Shown: positions 6,479 to 10,047 of the stretch, piece after piece
Position numbering within the stretch: the stretch's first letter is position 1
Layout: the number at the start of each line of letters is the position of its first letter
Assembly: GCA_030668545.1 (NCBI GenBank)
Contig: DAOUTT010000046.1
Location: 1 to 10,047, forward strand
DNA length: 10,047 bases
Direction of reading: 5' to 3'
DNA from: Anaerolineales bacterium
GTDB lineage: Bacteria > Chloroflexota > Anaerolineae > Anaerolineales > E44-bin32
Program-made: the position numbers and the translations under genes
The notes under the pieces: model-generated
The model's input: the letters and a program-made list of their open reading frames with translations, nothing else
Told to the model about the DNA's origin: nothing
The model's database searches: none

Positions 6479-7431
6479 TACGTGTGACGCTTTTTACTAA
6501 AGAAGATTGCAGCCTTTGTGAGGAGGTGAGATCCTACCTGATCTCACTTGAGAAGGAAGTCCCGCATACCCTTCAAGAGGTTGACATCAATTCCGATCCG
6601 GCACTTCTTAAGCGCTACCTCGAGCGTATTCCTGTTGTCCAGATCGGCCCATACACTCTCGAGGCGCCCATCTCTGAGATCGATTTGAAAGTCGCGCTAA
6701 ATGCGGCGGCGGATGGGCATTCGAGTGTTGAGAGTTCTTCGTCAATATCCCGAGAGCAGGGGGTCAGGATGAATAAAGCGCTCCTTTTCTTCTCACGCCA
6801 TTGGCTTGCTTTCTTCAACTTAATCGTTTTTCTCTATATCGCCTTACCCTTCGCTTCCCCGTATTTAATAAAGGCAGGTATGACGACTCCTGCTCGTGTG
6901 ATTTACAAGGTCTACGGCCCTCTATGCCATCAGCTTCCTTTCCGTTCCTGGTTCCTCTTCGGAGAACAGCCTGTTTATCCCTTGGAAAGATCAGGTTTGG
7001 ATATGAAGAGCTATGAGGAAATCGCGGGTGTCGACTCTATTGATTTGCTGCGAGATCGAGCCTTCATTGGCAATGAGAGTGTGGGATATAAAGTAGCGCT
7101 TTGTCAGCGCGATGTCGCGATTTATGGGAGCATCCTTCTCGCTGGTTTGGCTTTCACCTTCCTCCGGCACAGGTTAAAACCGCTGCCGATCTGGGCCTGG
7201 TTCATTATCGGCATCCTCCCGCTTGCACTGGATGGGGGATCCCAGTTAATTACGTCTCTACCTTTCGTGCCCTTCCCATGGCGTGAGAGCACGCCCTTCT
7301 TCCGGACGCTCACGGGGATGCTTTTCGGCGTGGCGAATGTATGGATGGCGTATCCTTATGTAGAGGAAATCATGGTCGATACCCAAACCCTTGTGGCCGC
7401 AAAGCTTGCTGCCGCAGGTGAGATCAACTGA
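6475..7431 (+). CDS. Glutaredoxin-like domain fused to DUF2085 membrane domain
   Basis: Residues 1-80 form a small thioredoxin-fold domain of the glutaredoxin-like/DUF836 type. It starts with MIRVTLFTKEDCSLC, redox pair C12/C15, with a cis-proline at P53 (RIPVVQIG). A serine-rich linker of about 20 residues (HSSVESSSSISREQG) leads to a membrane part from about 105. Helices are visible near 107-125, 213-232, 241-257 and 280-300. This part carries the DUF2085 pattern: PLCHQLPFRSWFLFGEQ (C151, H152), ALCQRDVAIYG (C210, R212) and a PLALDGGSQL helix. DUF2085 function is unknown to me. The gene overlaps tlpA by 4 bp (ATGA), implying translational coupling. Fusion with a dithiol domain and the conserved Cys/His residues suggest a membrane redox or metal role; this is inference. 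ATG 6769 (M99) could start a separate DUF2085 protein. Confidence 0.85.
   Translation: MIRVTLFTKEDCSLCEEVRSYLISLEKEVPHTLQEVDINSDPALLKRYLERIPVVQIGPYTLEAPISEIDLKVALNAAADGHSSVESSSSISREQGVRMNKALLFFSRHWLAFFNLIVFLYIALPFASPYLIKAGMTTPARVIYKVYGPLCHQLPFRSWFLFGEQPVYPLERSGLDMKSYEEIAGVDSIDLLRDRAFIGNESVGYKVALCQRDVAIYGSILLAGLAFTFLRHRLKPLPIWAWFIIGILPLALDGGSQLITSLPFVPFPWRESTPFFRTLTGMLFGVANVWMAYPYVEEIMVDTQTLVAAKLAAAGEIN
6758..6771 (+). promoter_or_regulatory. Possible internal translation start for the DUF2085 part
   Basis: AGGGGG (6758-6763) lies 5 nt before the in-frame ATG at 6769-6771, exactly at the junction between the glutaredoxin linker and the membrane domain. Initiation here would give a 220-residue stand-alone DUF2085 protein beside the full fusion. 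It could also be the remnant of the start of a formerly separate gene. Confidence 0.4.
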
Positions 7432-7520
7432 TCGATGAACTCTCTTTTTGAACCCCTGGAGAATTGCAGATAGGATTCTTGAAGACAAACAGCCTGCCTA
7501 TGTCTTTCTACTTGCCATGG

Positions 7521-7526
7521 TAGACT
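7521..7526 (+). promoter_or_regulatory. Possible -10 element of a leaderless pgeF transcript
   Basis: TAGACT (7521-7526) matches TATAAT at 4 of 6 positions and ends 6 nt before ATG 7533, so transcription would start on or beside the start codon. No Shine-Dalgarno-like sequence precedes this ATG, which fits a leaderless message. No good -35 is present at 17 bp. Confidence 0.3.
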
Positions 7527-7532
7527 CTCACA

Positions 7533-8315
7533 ATGGTTCGCACACAGTTTGAATCCCTGGTTTATTATCAATTTAAGTCCCTATTGCAGCAGGATTTGAT
7601 CCATGGTGTTTTCACGCGTCATGGCGGTGTGAGTCCCGATCCCTGGCATTCGCTCAACCTCGGCGGTACTGTTGGTGATGCCCCTGACAAAGTGGCAGAG
7701 AATCGCCGGCGACTATTTTCCGCATTGGACCGCCCAGTCAGTTCGGTTTTCGATGCCTGGCAAGTGCATTCTGCCAATGTAGTGATCGCCGATGGACCTC
7801 GCAACGACCGTCCTCATACCAAGGGAGACATCATCCTCACAGACGATCCCGGTGTGACCCTCCTGATGCGGTTCGCCGACTGTGTTCCCATTCTTCTTTA
7901 CGACCCCCGCCGGAGAGCGATCGGGATTGCTCATGCAGGCTGGCTGGGAACGGTACGCCGGGCAGCAGAATTCGCTGTCCAGGCGATGGTGCAGAACTTC
8001 CAGTCTGACCCTGCCGATATTATGGCTGGTTTGGGGCCTTCGATTGGACCGGACCATTACACGGTAGGAGAGGAAGTTGTCGAACAGATCGAGGCGAGCT
8101 TCGGACGGGATGCCTCTCGCCACGTCGAACGCAGAAATGGGAAGACATATCTGGATCTCTGGAGCGCAAATCGGGCATTGTTACAGAAGCAGGGGGTGGT
8201 TCAAATCGAAGTAGCCCAGATCTGCTCAGCCTGCCATATCAATGATTGGTACTCACATCGCAGTGAGGGAGGGAAGACGGGCAGATTTGGGGCTGCGATC
8301 GCCGTGAGTGAATGA
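7533..8315 (+). CDS. pgeF: Peptidoglycan editing factor / purine nucleoside phosphorylase, YfiH-YlmD family
   Basis: This 260-residue protein has the whole laccase-domain (DUF152, YfiH/YlmD) pattern. HGVFTRHGGVS is at 24-34 and SLNLGG near 40-45. The metal site shows H79 (AWQVHSANV), C117 (FADCVPILLYD) and H134 (IAHAGWLGT). GPSIGPDHYTVG, DLWSANRALL and a C-terminal CSACHINDWYSHRSEGGKTGRFGA complete the family signature. Members have been reported as zinc-dependent purine nucleoside phosphorylases and as factors that prevent L-Ser misincorporation into peptidoglycan. Older names such as polyphenol oxidase are probably misleading. A copper link with the upstream operon should not be assumed. 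The ATG at 7533 lacks a visible ribosome binding site. yggS follows after 28 nt, the common ylmD-ylmE order, which supports the assignment. Confidence 0.93.
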   Translation: MVRTQFESLVYYQFKSLLQQDLIHGVFTRHGGVSPDPWHSLNLGGTVGDAPDKVAENRRRLFSALDRPVSSVFDAWQVHSANVVIADGPRNDRPHTKGDIILTDDPGVTLLMRFADCVPILLYDPRRRAIGIAHAGWLGTVRRAAEFAVQAMVQNFQSDPADIMAGLGPSIGPDHYTVGEEVVEQIEASFGRDASRHVERRNGKTYLDLWSANRALLQKQGVVQIEVAQICSACHINDWYSHRSEGGKTGRFGAAIAVSE

Positions 8316-8343
8316 CCCCGAATCGCATTTGAAGAGGACCATA

Positions 8344-9063
8344 GTGGAACAGCAAATTGATGCGAACCTGCGGCTGCTGAAAGCTCGAGTTTCCGAAGCT
8401 GCTAAAGGAAGTGGAAGAGGGGCTGACGCGATCGAGCTGGTTGCCATCTGCAAGGGCCAGCCAGCTTCAAGCGTGCGTGCCGCGTACCAGGCTGGACAAA
8501 GGGATTTTGGTGAGAACCGTGTTGCCGAAGCACGTGAGAAGCAGGCTGAACTCACCGATCTAAGCGAAATCCGCTGGCATATGGTGGGGCACATCCAGAG
8601 CCGCAAGGCGAAAGAAATCGCCCCGCATTTCTTCATGGTGCACTCAGTAGACCGTGTGAAGCTCGCGAAAATGCTCGATCATTTCGCCACGGAATCTGGT
8701 CGGATCTTACCTGTCTTGCTCGAGTGCAACACATCGGGGGAGGCGTCGAAGACCGGATGGTCGGCATGGCAGAAGGATGATTGGCCGGGCGCGCTCGAGG
8801 ATATCAAGATGATCCGCGATCTTAAGAACCTGGCTGTTCGAGGTTTAATGACGATGGCGCCCTGGGCAGCGGACCCCGCGATCCTTCATTCCACGTTTCA
8901 GGGTTTGCGCACATTCCGAGATTTCTTAGAAGAGGAACTCTTAACGGACCTGCCCGAGCTCTCGATGGGCATGACGGATGATTTCGAGATCGCGATTGAA
9001 GAGGGGGCGACGATCGTACGTGTCGGGAGAGCGATCTTCGGACCGCGCCATACTGACGCCTGA
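8344..9063 (+). CDS. yggS: YggS/YlmE-type pyridoxal phosphate homeostasis protein
   Basis: The chosen start is GTG 8344, which has AAGAGG (8332-8337) 6 nt upstream and gives 239 residues, the usual size. A longer frame from GTG 8308 would overlap pgeF and has no ribosome site. The PLP-binding lysine is probably K37 (ELVAICKGQPAS). Other family marks are FGENRVAEA, IRWHMVGHIQSRKAK, HSVDRVKLA, LLECNTSGEASKTGW and GLMTMAPWA. The phosphate-binding end is ELSMGMTDDFEIAIEEGATIVRVGRAIFG. These cytoplasmic single-domain proteins share the alanine racemase barrel, bind PLP and keep B6 and amino-acid pools balanced; no enzymatic reaction is established. It sits between pgeF and yggT, in keeping with the widespread yggS-yggT and ylmD-ylmE neighbourhoods. 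The Lys context CKGQP differs from the common SKT/SKxxP. Confidence 0.93.
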   Translation: MEQQIDANLRLLKARVSEAAKGSGRGADAIELVAICKGQPASSVRAAYQAGQRDFGENRVAEAREKQAELTDLSEIRWHMVGHIQSRKAKEIAPHFFMVHSVDRVKLAKMLDHFATESGRILPVLLECNTSGEASKTGWSAWQKDDWPGALEDIKMIRDLKNLAVRGLMTMAPWAADPAILHSTFQGLRTFRDFLEEELLTDLPELSMGMTDDFEIAIEEGATIVRVGRAIFGPRHTDA

Positions 9064-9171
9064 TAGAGTTGCGGTAAAATAGTCCCTGAGGGAGAATCCT
9101 TCATCGGTGTTGAGACTGCCGATAAGTGATATTGTGTTTAGGTAACTGCTCAGGTATATCGTCTTTTGGAG

Positions 9172-9186
9172 GGGAGAGTTGTTCTT
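9172..9186 (+). repeat. Short direct repeat, copy 1
   Basis: GGGAGAGTTGTTCTT matches GGGAGACTTGTTCTT at 9281-9295 in 14 of 15 positions. Similarity continues more weakly downstream, where TTCTTCGTCGG faces TTCCTTCGCCG. The pair suggests that one repeat unit was duplicated and has since diverged. Confidence 0.6.
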
Positions 9187-9194
9187 CTAGGAAT

Positions 9195-9227
9195 GAGATT
9201 CTTCGTCGGTGCGCTACTCAGAATGAC
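9195..9227 (-). repeat. Dispersed 'HAERSEAS'-type repeat, minus-oriented copy
   Basis: The segment begins GAGATTCTTCG and ends CTCAGAATGAC. Its reverse complement begins GTCATTCTGAG and ends CGAAGAATCTC, the familiar form of an intergenic repeat found in many bacterial genomes. A 6-base GTGCGC-containing middle is altered. It is the inverted partner of the copy at 9242-9270, 14 bp away. Confidence 0.65.
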
Positions 9228-9241
9228 ATTATGTGGGGATC

Positions 9242-9270
9242 GGTCATGCTGAACGAAGTGAAGCATCTCG
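9242..9270 (+). repeat. Dispersed 'HAERSEAS'-type repeat, plus-oriented copy
   Basis: GGTCATGCTGAACGAAGTG followed by AAGCATCTCG reads as the common GTCATGCTGAGCGAAGCGAA-type element with two substitutions. One frame gives GHAERSEASRL, the well-known spurious peptide from this repeat. With the minus copy it could form a long imperfect hairpin: GTCATGCTGAA against GTCATTCTGAG, 9 of 11 matching. Confidence 0.75.
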
Positions 9271-9280
9271 TTTATTGAAT

Positions 9281-9295
9281 GGGAGACTTGTTCTT
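9281..9295 (+). repeat. Short direct repeat, copy 2
   Basis: GGGAGACTTGTTCTT is the partner of the copy at 9172-9186 and is followed by GGGAGTAAGTTCCTTCGCCG, which resembles the start of the minus-oriented dispersed repeat. Confidence 0.6.
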
Positions 9296-9337
9296 ACCGG
9301 GAGTAAGTTCCTTCGCCGTAATTATGTGTATGGTCAA

Positions 9338-9343
9338 TATAAT
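9338..9343 (+). promoter_or_regulatory. -10 element upstream of yggT
   Basis: A perfect TATAAT lies 22 nt before ATG 9366. I cannot find a convincing -35 at 16-18 bp. If real, yggT-yggU has its own promoter downstream of the repeats, with a very short leader that still includes the TAGGAG site. Confidence 0.5.
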
Positions 9344-9365
9344 TCATTAATCTATAGGAGTACCT

Positions 9366-9617
9366 ATGACGAGTCTAGCGAATGCAATCGTGATCATCAC
9401 AAGAGCGCTCACATTAGTCATCCTGGCGGATGTGCTGGTCGGATATTTTTTGGATGAGTTTCACCCAATACGTCAATTCTTAGATTCGATTGTTCAACCA
9501 TTTCTCGCGCCAATACGCAAGTTTTTACCTTCTTCGGGAGGCCTTGATTTCAGCCCTTTGGTTTTATTTTTTCTGGTTGAGATGGCCGGCAGAGTGTTAG
9601 TAGGGATACTTGTTTGA
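9366..9617 (+). CDS. yggT: YggT/YlmG-family small membrane protein
   Basis: This 83-residue protein has two hydrophobic helices, about 6-27 (AIVIITRALTLVILADVLVGY) and 62-82 (LVLFFLVEMAGRVLVGILV). Between them lies the conserved segment HPIRQFLDSIVQPFLAPIRKFLP with a following GLDFSPLV, the YggT/YlmG/Ycf19 signature. One repeat unit is present, as in YlmG; E. coli YggT has two. Members are inner-membrane proteins linked to cell division, osmotic tolerance or, in plastids, cytochrome b6 assembly. The molecular role is not settled. ATG 9366 has TAGGAG 5 nt upstream. The TGA overlaps the yggU start (TTGA), so the two are likely translated together. Confidence 0.9.
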   Translation: MTSLANAIVIITRALTLVILADVLVGYFLDEFHPIRQFLDSIVQPFLAPIRKFLPSSGGLDFSPLVLFFLVEMAGRVLVGILV

Positions 9618-9952
9618 ATCAACAGACAAAAAACAGGGAATTTAAACTCTCAAATGGAAAACGGGGGGCTGCACTTACAGTCCGCGTGACCCCACGATCC
9701 CGAAAGACTGATTTTGGAGGTATCCTGGAGGATGGAACGGTGCGGATTCGTGTCGCAGCCCCGCCGGTGGAAGGGAAGGCGAATCGCGCCGTAATCGCCT
9801 TCCTGGCAAAGGCGCTGGGCACTCGGAAAAATAAGATCGAGATCGTTGCTGGTGAACGTGGGCTGGATAAGATCATTTCGATCGACGGGATGTCTGCCGA
9901 AGAGGTTGAGAAGCAAATTCAAGCGCATCTCGATCGAAAGAGCAAGAAATAG
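9614..9952 (+). CDS. yggU: YggU/DUF167 family protein
   Basis: This 112-residue protein of the DUF167/UPF0235 family shows TVRVTPRSRKTDFGGI, then GTVRIRVAAPPVEGKANRAVIAFLAKALG and KNKIEIVAGERGLDKIISI. The PPVEGKAN core is diagnostic. The fold is small alpha/beta and the function is unknown. The start is TTG 9614, overlapping the yggT stop by 4 bp; AGGG (9602-9605) lies 8 nt upstream. No in-frame ATG occurs before the conserved core, and the sequence from 9614 is colinear with it, so TTG is preferred. Adjacent yggT and yggU genes are common in bacteria. The protein ends in a lysine-rich tail (DRKSKK). Confidence 0.9.
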   Translation: MNQQTKNREFKLSNGKRGAALTVRVTPRSRKTDFGGILEDGTVRIRVAAPPVEGKANRAVIAFLAKALGTRKNKIEIVAGERGLDKIISIDGMSAEEVEKQIQAHLDRKSKK

Positions 9953-9987
9953 CCACAAGAACGAACGTACATTAAGCTGTGATATTT

Positions 9988-10016
9988 GGACCGACTGAAA
10001 TGTCGGTCCTTTCTTT
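9988..10016 (+). terminator. Rho-independent terminator after yggU
   Basis: GGACCGAC (9988-9995) and GTCGGTCC (10002-10009) form a perfect 8-bp GC-rich stem around a 6-base loop. TTTCTTT (10010-10016) follows directly. It lies 35 bp after the yggU stop and ends the pgeF-yggU cluster. Confidence 0.92.
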
Positions 10017-10030
10017 GTGCGTTTTCAAGA

Positions 10031-10047
10031 CCTGTAGGGGCGAGCCG
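10031..10047 (+). repeat. Possible start of a GTAGGGGCGA-type dispersed repeat, cut by the window edge
   Basis: CCTGTAGGGGCGAGCCG at the very end of the window resembles the left half of a palindromic intergenic repeat (TGTAGGGGCGA...TCGCCCCTACA) seen in many bacterial genomes. Only one half is inside the window. Confidence 0.35.

Larger units (their letters stand above)
9064..9365. other. Non-coding gap with decayed repeats (302 bp)
   Basis: No credible gene lies here. The content is a -10-like TAAAAT (9075-9080), a degenerate repeat copy near 9092-9118, an inverted pair of repeat copies (9195-9270) and a 15-base near-direct repeat (9172-9186 and 9281-9295). A perfect TATAAT at 9338-9343 lies before yggT. 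A frame of 74 codons starting at 9233 translates the repeat (GHAERSEASRL) and is judged spurious. Confidence 0.75.

Noticed and set aside
7533..8315. Linking pgeF to the copper operon as a multicopper (laccase) oxidase
   Set aside because: The family's old polyphenol-oxidase name is doubtful. The visible site is the His-Cys-His set of YfiH/PgeF proteins, and the gene clusters with yggS, not with copA.
8308..8343. GTG 8308 as the start of yggS
   Set aside because: It would overlap the end of pgeF and lacks a ribosome site; GTG 8344 has AAGAGG at 6 nt and gives the normal family length.
9233..9457. 74-codon frame beginning MGIGHAERSEASRLL
   Set aside because: It is a translation of the dispersed repeat, overlaps the start of the well-supported yggT in another frame, and has no ribosome site.

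Overview
The window looks like a chromosomal segment of a Gram-positive-like or monoderm bacterium. I lean towards Chloroflexota (Anaerolineae-like), from mid-range GC, the mix of gene families and a decayed intergenic repeat of the 'HAERSEAS' type. That placement is inference. Every gene I can support lies on the + strand.

Layout. (1) Positions 1-236: the C-terminal end of a membrane transporter, probably MFS. (2) 301-1686: a 461-residue soluble protein I do not recognise. (3) 1733-7431: a copper and thiol-redox block. A strong promoter overlaps a CsoR-type GC-run palindrome and precedes csoR, a CopZ-like chaperone and the P1B-1 Cu(I) ATPase copA. A CcdA-like electron conduit, a TlpA/ResA-like thioredoxin and a glutaredoxin-DUF2085 membrane fusion follow. 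(4) 7533-9952: a housekeeping cluster of pgeF (ylmD/yfiH), yggS (ylmE), yggT (ylmG) and yggU (DUF167), closed by an intrinsic terminator at 9988-10016. The 302-bp gap between yggS and yggT holds degenerate repeat copies. This is where sepF sits in the Bacillus-type order, and no sepF is present.

How the genes may work together. CsoR should release its operator on binding Cu(I) and so induce copZ and copA; CopZ would hand Cu(I) to CopA for export. CcdA and the TlpA-like protein form a standard pair that carries reducing equivalents across the membrane to extracytoplasmic thiols. Their place directly behind copA suggests protection or repair of thiols under copper stress, or reduction of cytochrome c or CuA-site cysteines; this is inferred from position. 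The glutaredoxin-DUF2085 fusion overlaps tlpA by 4 bp and is the least-described component. I see no CRISPR array, tRNA, rRNA, insertion sequence or phage gene. The most unusual content is the copper/redox linkage with its fusion protein, and the repeat-filled gap.
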